Shown piece by piece: positions 1 to 12,064 of a stretch of 64,000 nucleotides of DNA. Position 1 is the first letter of the stretch. Every line of letters begins with the position of its first letter. Origin of the DNA: Drosophila pseudoobscura (taxonomy: Eukaryota > Arthropoda > Insecta > Diptera > Drosophilidae); assembly GCF_009870125.1 (NCBI RefSeq), contig NC_046683.1, forward strand, positions 5,642,001 through 5,706,000. Direction: 5' to 3'. A program made the translations under genes and the position numbers. The notes under the pieces are model-generated. The model had not been told where the DNA came from and did no database searches. It worked only from the letters and a program-made list of their open reading frames with translations.

Positions 1-1609
1 TACAAACATTTACGTATACCAATATATTTTACGCATATGTATACCATCTAGAATTAACTTAGCCTTACGAGAAATTTGCACAAATTACTTAAAATTTCAC
101 TCATACAAACACACCAACACTCACACGAAGCGGCAACCAAATGTATGTATAGCGCAAGAAAATAAACCATTGAAAATACTTACAAAATTTGTATTTGACT
201 TTAGCTTCTGCAACGAAAAATGTATCATATTGTATTTAAACCTACACCTGTGCTGCATATGATGTGTACATACACATGTATAATGTCCCCTTTGATTGAC
301 CAAGCAAGTTCAGAGAGTTTTGCGTGAAAAGTTAGCTACACTTCCGTTTCTACTTGATGCACAAGCAATAATCTTATTAGTGGGTATCCTGTAGGTACAT
401 TGGTATAGGTATGCACCTGTCAGAGCATAGGGAAACAGCGCTAATTGACAGCCCCAGTTAAAAAACAAAGTGCACCCAAAGATGAGACTGGGGGAAAAGG
501 GAGTTCATTCATAAAACACATCCGCATCCTTAGTCCCAGTTGGGGGCGACACAGAAGCAGACTCGTTGCTGAGGCACCGCCACTTCCGGCTGCATCAACA
601 ACAGTTCATAACAAACAATATGTAACATACTCGTATACCTGGATGTATGTATGTACAATGTACGCACATATGTATGTATATTTCAGAATACAAAAAGACA
701 CGTCGACTGGGTGCGGAAAAGTATAGGGAATGAAAGAACGGATAGGAATGGGTATAACTGGGACTAAGACTAACCAAGATATTCATCTGGTACGACCATT
801 TTCCACATTCATGTAAATCTCTCTAAGGCTGGATATGGAGAAGAAGAATGAGTTATTGGTAGGATGAAATCCATTTATCGTACATTTTTTGTTGGGATAT
901 TTATTCGAAATAAAATACCCAACTGTTGTAAATAGGAGAAGATTCCATGAGGCTTTCCATCTGAATTTGGAGATATTGATAGATGATAGATCTAACCTTA
1001 CAGAACTGCAAACTCAAGACCAATAAACAAATGTACGTGAACTCCTGAGCCCCGACGTTTTGATACCCTTTATGTGCGAAACGCTGTTTCCGATCCACCA
1101 ATAATTCTATCTCCTGCAAGCAGTCTTTTTATTAGGGTACGAAAATCCCACTTTTTTTTCTATAATAGGCTTGTCTTAGTAGTATATTTATATGGTATAA
1201 ATAGTAGTGATAGTATTCTGATTTCAATCTGATTTGATTGGAATTATTCTTTTTATGGTTGGGGGTATTATTAAAATTATATTTATATTATATATTATAT
1301 TTAAATAATTATATTATATTATATTTAACTCGACTTACACCTACACCTATTCTGGAGAGCTTTGAAATTTTAGGAGGCTAATCAGCTATCAATAAGGAAT
1401 CGTTTATAAAATTAAATTTATTTAAATGCCATGAACACTATTTATGAAATCAGAAATTCTTCCTTCTCTGTGCTCTGTGCGATCACTGCAAGTAAACATA
1501 AAAAACTATCAACTCTAAAACTGTTCATCAACAAGTGGTGGCCTTGGTGCCAAATGCGCCCACACATACCCCCAATAAAAGTAAGCGGAAGGGCGGGTGC
1601 ATGCTCGTC
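1..1609. other. Gene-free AT-rich flank
   Basis: I see no coding region in this stretch. It is AT-rich intergenic or intronic DNA with ATGTATGTA-type short repeats and a TATAT/ATTAT low-complexity block at about 1274-1330. Short open frames here have no splice context or codon bias suggesting a gene. From about 1540 the sequence begins to resemble, loosely, the region upstream of the second promoter copy near 5670. Confidence 0.6.
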
Positions 1610-2332
1610 CAAACCGAGCACACGAAAGCTTCCGCCTCGAAAGCTTGCGGCTTCGGTGGCGCTTCGGCACCTAGGTTCGGTCACGGCTTCGGGTCATATA
1701 AGTATCGGTTCCCAAGGCTCACTGGTTCCAGTTAGCGCCTGAACGTACATCGAAACGGTTAGTTGGCATCGCACAATCCCCTGAAAGCCAAGACCCCAAA
1801 GTGGCAGCAACAGGAACAGCAGGCTCCAGCGCCTAAGCCTAAGTTTGACTGAACGCTAAGAACTGCTGAGGCGAAGAGATCCCGCGCTTATTTGCTGCCA
1901 CTCTGGGGTCGAGGCTTAAATCTTGGCACTGGAACTGTCATTCTTAAGAATTATTCTTCTTTGTTTTTTCTTTGGTAGAATTTGCGGTGCCCACGAATCG
2001 TTTCGAGTACTTGCAGGCGAGTGTTGAAAAGATTCAAAAAGTGCAAACAAAAAGTGTCAGTTGAATCGAATTACTGTTTTTGTCTTTTTTTACTGTTAAC
2101 AGTGACTGTTCCAGTCAACACCAAAATTATAAAAAAGCTAACTCAAATCATTAATATTTAATCGATTGAAAATCAAACTTCTGCAATCACCGTTATCGCC
2201 ATTATCGCCAAATTTTTTTTAGTTTAAATACAAAATATTGAAAATCAGTAAAAATTTATTATTTTCATTAGTTTTAGTACAATCATTGACAAAAAACTCT
2301 ATTGGCATGCACTCCAATTGATTGCATAACAG
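1610..2332 (+). promoter_or_regulatory. Core promoter plus first exon, copy A
   Basis: A TATA box (TATAAG) starts at 1697. An initiator (CCAGTT) puts the A of +1 at 1730. GGTTA at 1757-1761 lies exactly at +28 to +32 and fits the DPE consensus RGWYV. ACATCGAAACGG at 1747-1758 fits much of the MTE consensus. The predicted exon runs 1730-2332 and ends at an ideal donor (CAG/GTGAGTGTGG, GT at 2333). No long coding frame is present, so I read it as a non-coding first exon or an ncRNA exon. The part from 1610 to about 1950 is almost identical to copy B at 5748-6090, while the outer flanks are strongly diverged. The target acceptor is not known; one at 22962, in front of the RGK start exon, is a candidate (inference). 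Confidence 0.6.
1787..1915 (+). ncRNA. Stem-loop in predicted 5' exon, copy A
   Basis: The arm at 1793-1810 pairs with 1892-1909 in 17 of 18 positions. Three more G/C pairs extend the base (1787-1789 with 1913-1915). An inner helix pairs 1830-1838 with 1865-1873 (8 of 9), leaving a loop of 26 nt. The hairpin begins about 57 nt after the predicted start site. Both arms occur unchanged in copy B. It could be a structured leader, a small-RNA precursor or the functional part of an ncRNA. This is a structural prediction made by eye. Confidence 0.5.
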
Positions 2333-2548
2333 GTGAGTGTGGTACAGTCTCTCTGCTTAGTAGAAAATACTCCCTGTTTTTGTATTCTGAATCCGAAAAG
2401 TACGAACCGAAGTATCGTAACAATATATGTAAAAGAAATTGTTGGTATCAATTTCGTGCTGCATTTTGAATTCCTTAAGAAATAACCCGAGTGGGTATTG
2501 TTGTGATTTGTAAAGCTTGTGTTTAAATTAATTTAATATTCATTTAAA

Positions 2549-3373
2549 ATGCCCCGCGTGAACCAACTGTGTAAGGAAGAGCAGATTAAAATCGAAACTA
2601 TGGCGGTGTTATTGCTAAAACAATAAACCGACATCGAAATACCGTCACAGACTTTTTTAAGTGTCTGCCAAAATTTGCTCAGAACAACCGTAATGAGGCT
2701 GTTTCGAGGTTTTCAATCGCTAAAGCACATGGCGAAAAGCCTCGGCAGCGGATGCAAAAAATTTACTATAGGGTGCCTCTCTAATATGAGGCAAAGGTTT
2801 TGGGACAGAGAATTTGAAAAGGTTGAAAATTTAAAGTGATGAAAGTTGAATTTAGACGGCTCAGCTGGAAACCAGAAGAATTGTCGAGACCCGGCCCGGG
2901 CTGTGTCGCCTTTAGCGCCTTTAGCTTTGGTAAGTCTCGAATATGCTTTGTACCAGGTCGGATGAATGCGCTGATATGTACGGATCTCCTGGAAGTGAAC
3001 TTATATCGTTTGCGGAAGAGTTCCTTGGCGAGGCTTGGATGTGGATCCGTGTTTAAATACCATTGAGGACCCTTCTACAGAGGGCGAAACAAAATTATCT
3101 ATTGCCAACAAAAAAAGTGAAGATTTTTATATTTCAATATTTGACTTTAATTCCACCAGATCAGCCGTTTCGCCCACTGTGCTTTGTGGCATCCTGTCAG
3201 CCACAGGTTTATGGGGGTGGCAGAAAATTCGAGCCTTTAAAAGATTTAAAAAAAAGGCTATTGTCCAGGAATGGGCAAACGTTGATAGAACGGTCATCCG
3301 AAACTTGGTAAAATGTATGTATGAGTTTGAATTACATACATTTCGCGTAGCTTTACGTAGCCAAACACAGTGA
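2549..3373 (+). pseudogene. Tc1/mariner (Tc3-like) transposase relic
   Basis: Broken frames read in order like a Tc1-family transposase. An N-terminal helix-turn-helix region starts at 2549 (MPRVNQLCKEEQIKIE) and continues in another frame with an H-R-N-T-V stretch. A central piece near 2880-3000 matches the usual G-x-V-x-F-x-A-F-S-x-x-G then G-R-M-N-A block before the second catalytic Asp. A C-terminal piece at about 3265-3320 resembles the W-x-x-I-x-x-x-x-I-R-N-L-V-x-S-M end. Stop codons and frameshifts interrupt it, and the catalytic DDE residues are not all recognisable. It lies 0.2 kb after the donor of promoter copy A. Terminal repeats were not found with confidence. Confidence 0.6.
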
Positions 3374-5640
3374 AAAAGTACAAGTCGTTGAAGTTTGCGA
3401 TTTCTTTTTGAGTAAGTTTTAGCTGAGGTGGAAATATTGTCACCCCACCTTAAAATAAATATAGCGGAGAGTTCGATTAACTCTTGAAAGTCTCCGCTTG
3501 TATAAATTTCCTTCAGTTTGGCTTGAAAGAACTTTTTAGACTGTCTGTGTTTCTGACAGGCTCAGACTTCTCCGATTTTCTTTTAGCTTTTTAAAAATCT
3601 GACTTACCGCTACATGCGTCACTTTTCTGTACAAGCTCATATAGAGGGTACGCGTATACATACATATATAGAATATGAGTATGGCACATGCCATTAAACC
3701 TGTGTTCGGTGTCGTGTCAAAGCAAAGAATTTGTAGTCCACCTTCAAGAAATTGTTAATCGCATTGCTCTTTCCCCGTTGATTTATCACGTGTTAACAGA
3801 AATGAGTACAATTTAAATTGAAAGACTTCCTGCTTATAACTTCGTCAACGAAAGAAACATACTTCTTCGCCGGGTTTCTTTCTTCTTTATCGACCAATTT
3901 CCTATCCACAATACTAAATGCAAAAATTATTCTTCCTTTGATAACCTATAAAACTTGGAAGAAAACCTAAGCTTGGCTCGGTATATCTTTAGGAATAGCA
4001 ATTGTATCGACACAAATTAAAAATCCTATGAAAGGTCATACAATTCTTCTTTCAACCCATTAATTTTTTTTGGATATCGGCGCTACAGAAGCCGAGAATA
4101 AATGATGAAACTGTGCAAAAGTCAATAATGCTTCGTCGAGTCTTTTTTAACAGAACTCAAACTATTCTATCATTCTTTATAGAATATCACGCCAAATTGA
4201 CGTGTATTTAAGCTTTTTATGTAATGTAAGATTTTTTCGCAATTTTTCCCCCAAAATGTTGTCTTTTAAAACCCAGAAATCATATACATACATATGTCTG
4301 CCTAGAAGTGATGTTTTTGAAATCCAAAATATGGTTTCACAACTACTTTTCTCCATTTCAAACGATCTTAATAATTTAATTAGTTCCTCATCGCAAACAC
4401 ACCTCCAAGCCTTTAGAATAAAAACTACCTAAGTCATTTATAGCTTTCTAGAGGTCTTTTTAAACTTCCATTCCAAACTTCCACTTTCACCGAGGCTTTT
4501 GATTTCGGTGGATGTCGATGACTTCGAGAAAACCTCTTGCCCTGAAATTTTTGCGGGTTAAAATCCACTTCTGGAGCATTTCCGTCGTCAGGTTGTTGTT
4601 TTCTGAGAAGAGTGCCCACTACGAGTTCTGCATAATCTTCATCTGGCAATAAATGTTTCGTTTTTTTCCTGGAAATTAACATCGCCTCAGAGCGAGTGTG
4701 ATCCGTCCTCAGCATTGCCTTCTAGAGCCTCTAGTAACTATGATATCAAAGGAATCGTAAGCCGCGCTCGTCGCATTCGAATGCACTTCACAGAGTGTTT
4801 TTGATGATTTGAAAGTTTTCTCACTGTTCATTTTAATTTTCAATACGCCAAATAAGAGATGACGAAAGAAGAGATCCTAAATCGAAGTGTTAAATCTTAG
4901 TGTTGCAGAATTTAAAACACATCCTAAACTGTACAACTATTTACCTAGAATTTCAAAATTAAATATGAATCAAGTAGAGTAAGTAGTCAGTGCATATCTA
5001 ATTAGCCGCTAGAAACTCAAGGACACGCCACAGGCAAAGTGAACCTGCACCGCCACTTAGCCAGTTCCGACGAAATGGCTACTTGAAGAAGAAATGCGCA
5101 GCAAAGGAAAGGAGGCATTGGAAAAGTGCGACACGAAATATCCGAAAGGCCAGCTTCCAGCTTCAGCTGCTGAATATCGTATCTCTGTTAAAGTATTTTC
5201 AAATATATTAAATTTAAAAATTATCGTCTAAAATATTTAATTTAAATTTGTAAAATATTTAGTTTAAATTTGAAATATATTCAATTTAAATAGGAAATAA
5301 ATTCAATTTAAATATGAAAATTTTTAATTTTAAATACGAAATATTGAAGATAAATATTTTCAAAATTAAAGTGAAAGCACTTTTGATTTTTTTTGTGTGT
5401 TTCTGGGTGTATGAAAGAGGGTTCAGATTTTCAATGAACTATGAGAGAAAAACTACAACTGTTTGGTTTATCTCCCGTACAAATATTGTTTGCAATAACG
5501 ATGAAAGTTTTCAAACATGGTGATCCAATTTAGTTTTAGTATTGCAGAGTTTTGTTTTTTTGGACCCCCGACCTTGATCAAGACAATTTTCGGTTGTGGA
5601 ACTAGCTCTCTTGCAAGCACTTGTAAGCTTGCGAAAACTG
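3374..5640. other. AT-rich spacer between the two promoter copies
   Basis: No supported gene. About 5195-5345 is a degenerate tandem repeat of roughly 28-30 bp units built on AATTTAAAT. The rest is AT-rich DNA with short incidental open frames. Together with the Tc1 relic it separates copy A from copy B. Confidence 0.55.
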
Positions 5641-5747
5641 TTGAGTCCGACTGCCGCACGAAAACTCTTCGCCAACAAGTGGCTTCGGTGTCTCATGCAC
5701 CCACGCCCTCCCAACGAAAATATGGGTACGGAGCGGTGCTTGCCTGT

Positions 5748-6407
5748 CCAATCCGAGCACACGAAAGCTTCCGCCTCGAAAGCTTGCGGCTTCGGTGGCG
5801 CTTCGGCACCTAGACTCGGTCACGGCTTCGGGTCATATAAGTATCGGTTCCCAAGGCTCACTGGTTCCAGTTAGCGCCTGAACGTACGTCGAAACGGTTA
5901 GTTGGCATCGCACAATCCCCTGAAAGCCAAGACCCCAAAGTGGCAGCAACAGGAACAGCAGGCTCCAGCGCCTAAGCCTAAGTTTGACTGAACGCTAAGA
6001 ACTGCTGAGGCGAAGAGATCCCGCGGTTATTTGCTGCCACTCTGGGGTCAAGGCTTAAATCTTGGCACTGGAACTGTCATTCTGAAGCATTATTTTTCTT
6101 TGTCTTTTCTGTGGTAGAGGGCAGTGCCCACGAATCGTTTCGAGTCCTGTTAAAAAGATTCAAAAAGTGCAAAAACAAATTTTTTTCTATGTTGAATTTA
6201 ACTCTTTTTTTTGTCTTTTTACTGTTATTCCAGTCAGCACCAAAGTTATAGAAAAGAAAAAATCAAAAAAGCTAACTCAAATCATCAAAGGTAAGAATTT
6301 TGAGTAAACTCCCAAACAAATCTGATTGGGTAATTGATCCAGATCTTTGAACGCGAACTTGAACTTCAAAATCAACCATATCGAGTTCGCCGAACTGAAG
6401 AACACAG
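5748..6407 (+). promoter_or_regulatory. Core promoter plus first exon, copy B
   Basis: Same arrangement as copy A, shifted by 4139 bp: TATAAG at 5836, initiator A at 5869, DPE GGTTA at +28 (5896-5900). The predicted exon runs 5869-6407 and ends at CACAG/GTGAGTGTGG (GT at 6408). Over about 325 bp I count roughly six differences from copy A, one in the MTE-like site and one at the base of the hairpin. Beyond about 6090 the copies drift apart by many substitutions and indels, but the donor motif is kept. This looks like a segmental duplication whose core is under constraint or gene conversion. Confidence 0.6.
5926..6054 (+). ncRNA. Stem-loop in predicted 5' exon, copy B
   Basis: The arm at 5932-5949 pairs with 6031-6048 exactly as in copy A, including the single A/C mismatch. 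The inner helix (5969-5977 with 6004-6012) is also kept. The only hairpin-region differences from copy A are one base in the unpaired segment before the right arm and one in the weak basal part. Confidence 0.5.
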
Positions 6408-8201
6408 GTGAGTGTGGCAGAGATTTTTTAAGAGCAGTTTCTGTTGTAATCAGTAGTTGGTGTTAAGATTTGAAGTAGTTAATGTTTTTGTTATTACTTT
6501 TATCATTATAATTATAGTTTTTACTAGTCCCTTAAAATAAGAAGATGACGATCGCGATTAGAGTAGATGATGAGTACACGAGCAGATCCCAATTGATGAA
6601 AATAGTTCAATATAATATTTAAAGCTGGCCGTTCCAAAACCTGCTTTCCTTTACTGTGCATTGGTTTTTCGAGCAGTGTCTGTTCGAGTATTCTTCAGAT
6701 TCATTTGCACTATTTGAGTGTTTCCTTTTGGTTTCCCCAGCCCACCTGCAAATCCTTTACTGACTTTTGCGGTTTTCATTTAATTTGTGGTCCAATAAGC
6801 AGAGGCCATTTCGTCCGAAATGGCCAAGGGGAGGTGCAGAGGTGCCCTCACCACCTCAGTGCCTGTGGCGTGTTTTTGAGTATTGCGTTGGCTCCACTTG
6901 GCCCTGGCTGCCTCTTGTTTTGATTGTGCCCGACAGTCGTCTTGGTTCGCTCGATACGCCTTTTGTTAGATCCCGAAGATCTAAGACCTTTCCAGCGCGT
7001 AGATAAGTAGCTTAAAAGATTTGGATGCTCTGGTCCAGTTCAAAAGAAAATAAAGAAATTATCGCCTCCTTCTAGATGTTACACACATCTACTTTCAACA
7101 CAAATCTCTAAGTACCGGGTATAAAAAGGCAATGGTATGGTATTGAAACGGAGTCTGCAGGTGGGAGTCCTTGTTTGTTTTTTTCGAAAGTTTCACTTTC
7201 TTTTAGCTGCTTGCCTCGGTCAGGGTGTCTCTCCTTCATATCGATCTATTTCATATGTGATCTAGTTTTTTTTGGATAGGAATAACTAAAAGTACTTGTT
7301 GTATTTTCTGATGCGAGGTAGTGCAATTAGATTGGAGCTCTAAATTTCTGTTCTTGAAAAAATGTTCTACCATTTTTGGCTCAATCATGTCTTACTTCAG
7401 TTCTACGTGCAGAAACCGTTGAGTGTTTAATTCGATAGGGTTTATGGGATTCTAATTAGGGACTCCTAATACAAAATAATTTTGCTCATTCTAGCTAGAT
7501 TTTTATAAAGATTTAGAGTAGGAATAATATGTGTGTAGCTTTCCGTCAATCGCCAACATTTTCCCCCAAAAGTAGTATTTTCTTTTCTTGTTGGCTCTTT
7601 TTGATTGAAATTCACGATATTTTGCCTCTGGACATATGTATTCTATTAGGCTTGAGTTTTACTAACAAATAGGCTGGTGAAACTAGATGGTCACCTTAAG
7701 GGAAAAGCAGGCAGTCTGAGTAGGAAAAATATATTGATTTTTATGTCCACCGTGGTTTCGGTTGGACTATTGCACTATTAATCGTATGATTTATTTGTTT
7801 ATATTCAAATGCGTTTTTAAACATACATTTTTTTGTTTTTTTGCATGCCTGTTGTAGTATAAACTATGATATTAATTTCGAATGTTCCTCCTTTGAATTG
7901 TGCCAGTAGAGGTATGCTTGCGATTGCTTATTTGGCGTAACTTCTTGTCTATCCACATATTACATACATATATAACTTGTTTGCTTTACTTTTGATAAGC
8001 TGTATTGATTTTATCGCTCAACGAGGAAGGTCTTTTTTTTTGGTACCGCTCTCACTCTGTTCATTTCGTCTGCCACATTTCATTTTTAATAAAGAGGTGT
8101 ATCAGAGCAAGCAGAAGTAATGCCTCAGAGCAAGCAGTGGAAATGTGCAGTAGGCAGTAGATGGTTATTCCACTGCTTTAACTGGAGTTTCGCCTGCTTA
8201 C
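6408..8201. other. Gene-free stretch, probable intron
   Basis: No supported gene. It has T-rich low-complexity DNA, a few ATACATATG-type repeats and short incidental frames only. If promoter copy B is used, this is the start of its first intron. Confidence 0.5.
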
Positions 8202-8379
8202 CTAAGTGATTCGTTAGACACAAGTCTGATGGCATTTCAGCTTCAACTTCAACTTCATAATTTTCCTTTTCTGCGTGTTGGCCAAACTCATATTCACGGG
8301 ATTTACTCCTCATATACTCATACATTTGCCTGAAAATGTCCTCCGGTAAAGCCTTCGACCTCCTCTCAAAGAGTCGCAT
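8202..8379 (-). CDS. Possible small coding exon, unknown product
   Basis: An open frame on the minus strand starts at an ATG at 8379 (MRLFERRSKALPEDIFRQMY...). It runs 59 codons and stops being needed at an excellent splice donor (TTAG/GTAAGCAGG, exon end 8202, phase 1). The predicted peptide is charged and rich in Glu, Arg and Lys, with regular helix-like spacing, and has no recognised domain. No matching downstream exon was identified, and the upstream region is not promoter-like. It may be chance; the donor and residue composition are the only support. Confidence 0.22.
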
Positions 8380-11300
8380 TGACCCCCTCGGCACTTTCCG
8401 TTTGGGCCCCTTTTGATGAACGCCAGAGGATGCGTAGTATGCAACGGTCCAGAAATGTAATGAGAAATGAGCGATTTTGCCACAGGTGAACTGGCCACAC
8501 GCGTGGTAGAGCCAGTGCCCCGGGCCCACGTATGTATGTACATACATATATTCCCAGCCATAAACCATGAAGGTCACTTTGGGGCTGTTGTGCACTTTTT
8601 TTGGCTTCGTTCTACGGTTCGTGGAACGGGGCCGTGATGTAGGATGGTCATAAAAACAAATGATAAATTGCTCAATCAGGATGAAGTTTATTGAAAGTGT
8701 ATCGATAACGATTCTAATTGATAGTTGAACTGATTATGGCGCACGTATTAATGCTTGCATGAAACGACTCAACAATACCTATAGATATCTCTAAATAATG
8801 ATTGAACCTTTTCAATTTGGGAGTTTTTGAAAGCCAATACTTTTGATAAATTTTCAGATTAGTAGATAGTTTCCTCCACATATGTATTTCCATCCTATAG
8901 TTGCCACTTAGATCTAGATTTCCAGACGAAAATTTGATCGAATTGGATAGCTTTTATTACTCATAGTTCAAGTAAAATTTTCTAAATATTTTAGAGCTAA
9001 TTTTATAATATATTTAAACCTCTCGATTAATTCAGTAATATAACCATACATATAATCAATTTTGAGATTTTAATATTCAAATAGTTTTGCTTCTTTGAAT
9101 AGGACTACTATATTACAAATAAAATAAAATAACCAATAAAACCATTAACCAAAAAACGTACAATAAATACGATTAAACAGATGCAAACCATTTGTTCAGT
9201 AGATCACAGAAGAAAACTCAGTTTCTTCACAATAGAATGCATGAATAGTTTGATTTTACTCATAACTTTGGTTTTAGAAACCGTATTTAAGCAATAATTA
9301 ATTTATCGTATAGCTACAGAAGCCTTAGTTACAGAAGAGTAACTAAAAATACAGTGCAATTTCGACGAATACATACAATACAGACAAAATGCCTGAGACC
9401 AGCTTTCGAGAAAGCTAACTAGTTTTTGCACACTTGAAACGTATCCAAAGTATATATACATATATATTTTTTTTGTAATAAATATAGGAAGAACCAGTCG
9501 TGCCTTTGAGTACTGGGTTCACAAATCAGGGGACCTACCTAGTAATATAAATATACTTTTACTTGTACCAGTACCAGTAATATCTGCGGTAGTTTCAGAC
9601 TAATTGTGGTCTTCCCATGAGAAGCCCACTCAGCCACAAGTATGCACATGTGGGTGTTGCACTGCACTGAGGGGCATCTCACTTTCTGGCTTTCCGACTG
9701 CCTGTCTTTCTGATTACTCGTAAATGTTTTTGTTTTCAATTTCTGTTGGAAAATTTATTGTGCTTGAGGCTTCTGCGAAAAGTCAGAGAGAAAATTTGGC
9801 CGGGAGGAGTCTGTGGCGGTGTTGAGGTTTTTCTTTGTGCAGCACAAGCATAAATGTGTATTTTATATGCTAATGCGTGTGAAATCCTTCAAATCCTGTC
9901 TGCATGCGCGTGGGTGCACGCACACAAATGCAATTTTAAATTTTTGGTTTGCAGCTAGAGCTCAGATATCAAATCTTGTTTCTGCGTGTGCGTTAAGCTC
10001 CATTTCCCTGTAGTGACATACGAGAAATATATCCAAATAGAGCAAGCAAGGGATGGCATTAAATACCCTTGAATTACAGGTAGTTAGGTGTTTAGGTAGC
10101 TAGGTACAAGTATCTCCGATTTAGAGCTATACAAGGGGTTACTATACCTTAATATACCTGATGTGATAATCTGCTCTGATAATCACTCATTCCTGCCTGT
10201 CACAGATCTGGGCAAATTGAACGAATAATACCCCCGAAGCACCGTGAGAATGAGGGTATTAAACGGCAAGAAACCGACTTAGTCACTCCCCCACTAACGC
10301 CTCTCGCTGGCAACAAGGCAGCACACTGAAATGAGATAAATGAGCCAATTTGACTTTGCGTGCGTGCCCCGGCGTTTCCCCCCTATGACTCTACCCCCAA
10401 ACGTACCTGCTTTTCTTTTATTTTCTTTTTTCTCTCTGTGTCATTCCCGTCTAGCTTTTCCAAATCCTATCCATGTGCATTCCAGTCAAGCGTCAGAAAG
10501 ATGCGATGGATTGGGTGCTTATCGGGGGGGCATTTACTTTCTGAGGTCGTGGGAATATGCCAATATTTTGGCTAGAAAATAATTGATTTGGCAACTCGGA
10601 TCGAAACACATAAGCCGTGGAATTTTGTAGTCCTATTCCCTCCTAGACAAGTCTGTCGTCCAGAGTGCTCTCCACTCTTTTGGCTGTTGGTTGGCTTTAT
10701 AATTTATAATTCCCTGTCTATTCCCACTCCAAGCTTCTGCCTGCTGTCTTGCTTTGGTTCACACAATTTCTGATGCATGCACTGCTTATTGTTGTTCCTG
10801 CCTGTCTGTGCGGGCGCGTTCATGTGTGCTCTTGTTGAGCACCTACCGCCCCCTGGCCCTACCGTAGTCTGGGAGCGTGCTGCTGCTGCTGCTGCAGCAA
10901 AAAGAACAAAGCAGAAATAAGAAAAATTCAACTCGAGTCAACTCAAAAAGCCATTAAGGCGTGGAAGTCAATGCACTCGAGGGATGGCGGCGGACAGATG
11001 GCTTGAAGGGCCAAACGGTTACAGGAAAGAGTAGATCGGAAGAGGAATAGAAGTGGACAGTTGGCAGAGGGTCAGAGGCTTGCTTTTGGAGAATTATTGA
11101 CATTTGAATTGACTTTTAGCGCGTGATACGGCCTCTGTTTCGTGCTGACCCTCCGAGCGCTGGAAAGTATGCTAGAAATTTTGCAAAAGGTGCCTTTTGC
11201 CTTTCTGGTTTGCTGAACCTCCCCCCGTTCATTAGGTTGGTATTTTTCCTGCTGCTGCTGCTCCTGCTGCTTCTGCTTCCTGCTGATGGTCCACGCCTCC

Positions 11301-12060
11301 ACAATTTCTGACTCCAGGTTTTCCCTCTCGTGCTGCTGCTGCTCTTGTTATTCCCTTTGTTGTTCCATACGTTGTCCTCCTGTTGGTCTTGCTCTGAATT
11401 CGCTTGTACTGCCAACCACTCCCTCTGCTCTTCTCTACGAGTATCCTTCTTGCATTGCTCCCTGCTTTCCTCCAGTTATTTATCAGTTATTTCTCATAAT
11501 ATTCTGATTTCCCGTCAATTTAATCACGTGATATTTATTTTTTATTTTTTTAATCATCCGGAAAGTCCTTCCTGAAGTTCCCCCTGGGAAGCCTTGGTTT
11601 CATTTGCCTGTTTCTTCTTTATTGATCCCATATTTATCGATTCGCAATCAATCAACAACAATCAACGGGTGCTCCCTACCCACCCCTTCTGCGCCTTGGC
11701 TATTTCCGCTTGTCCGGATCTCGTCACTGTTTCTGTCGCATTCGCGGTCGCAGCTGCCCCTCCGGCTATTGTTCGCCATAATTAATCGGGGGCAAACGGC
11801 GTATAATTAATAAGCCCAATCAACACCCATGCCATGCTACGCGATGCAGTGCAGTTAGATTCAATTAAATTGAGCTTAATTGAATATGGCTCTAATCGGC
11901 CGGTCCTGCGTCGCAGAGCCCAAATTGGAATCTCTAGCAGGTGTCCCCACCCAGATAAGACCCTCTATTGTCTTTACTAATCCAAAATGAATGAAATTTG
12001 CCTTGAGATCACCAGCCCCAGCGCCCTCTTCAGGTACTACAATGCTCCTCCTCAAAGTTA
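8380..12060. other. Gene-free stretch
   Basis: No supported gene. 8640-9480 is very AT-rich. 10340-11800 is pyrimidine- and CTG/CTC-rich; it includes CTGCTG runs near 10880 and 11250-11350 that create artificial Leu/Gln-rich frames. No tRNA or other RNA gene was recognised. Confidence 0.5.
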
Positions 12061-12064
12061 AGGC

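Noticed and set aside
1610..1700. Heat-shock elements upstream of the duplicated promoter.
   Set aside because: GAAAGCTTC words have three-base rather than two-base spacing between GAA and TTC, so they do not form a proper HSE array.
11072..11415. Gln- and Leu-rich frames on both strands.
   Set aside because: They come from CTGCTG/CAGCAG runs; no splice or promoter context.
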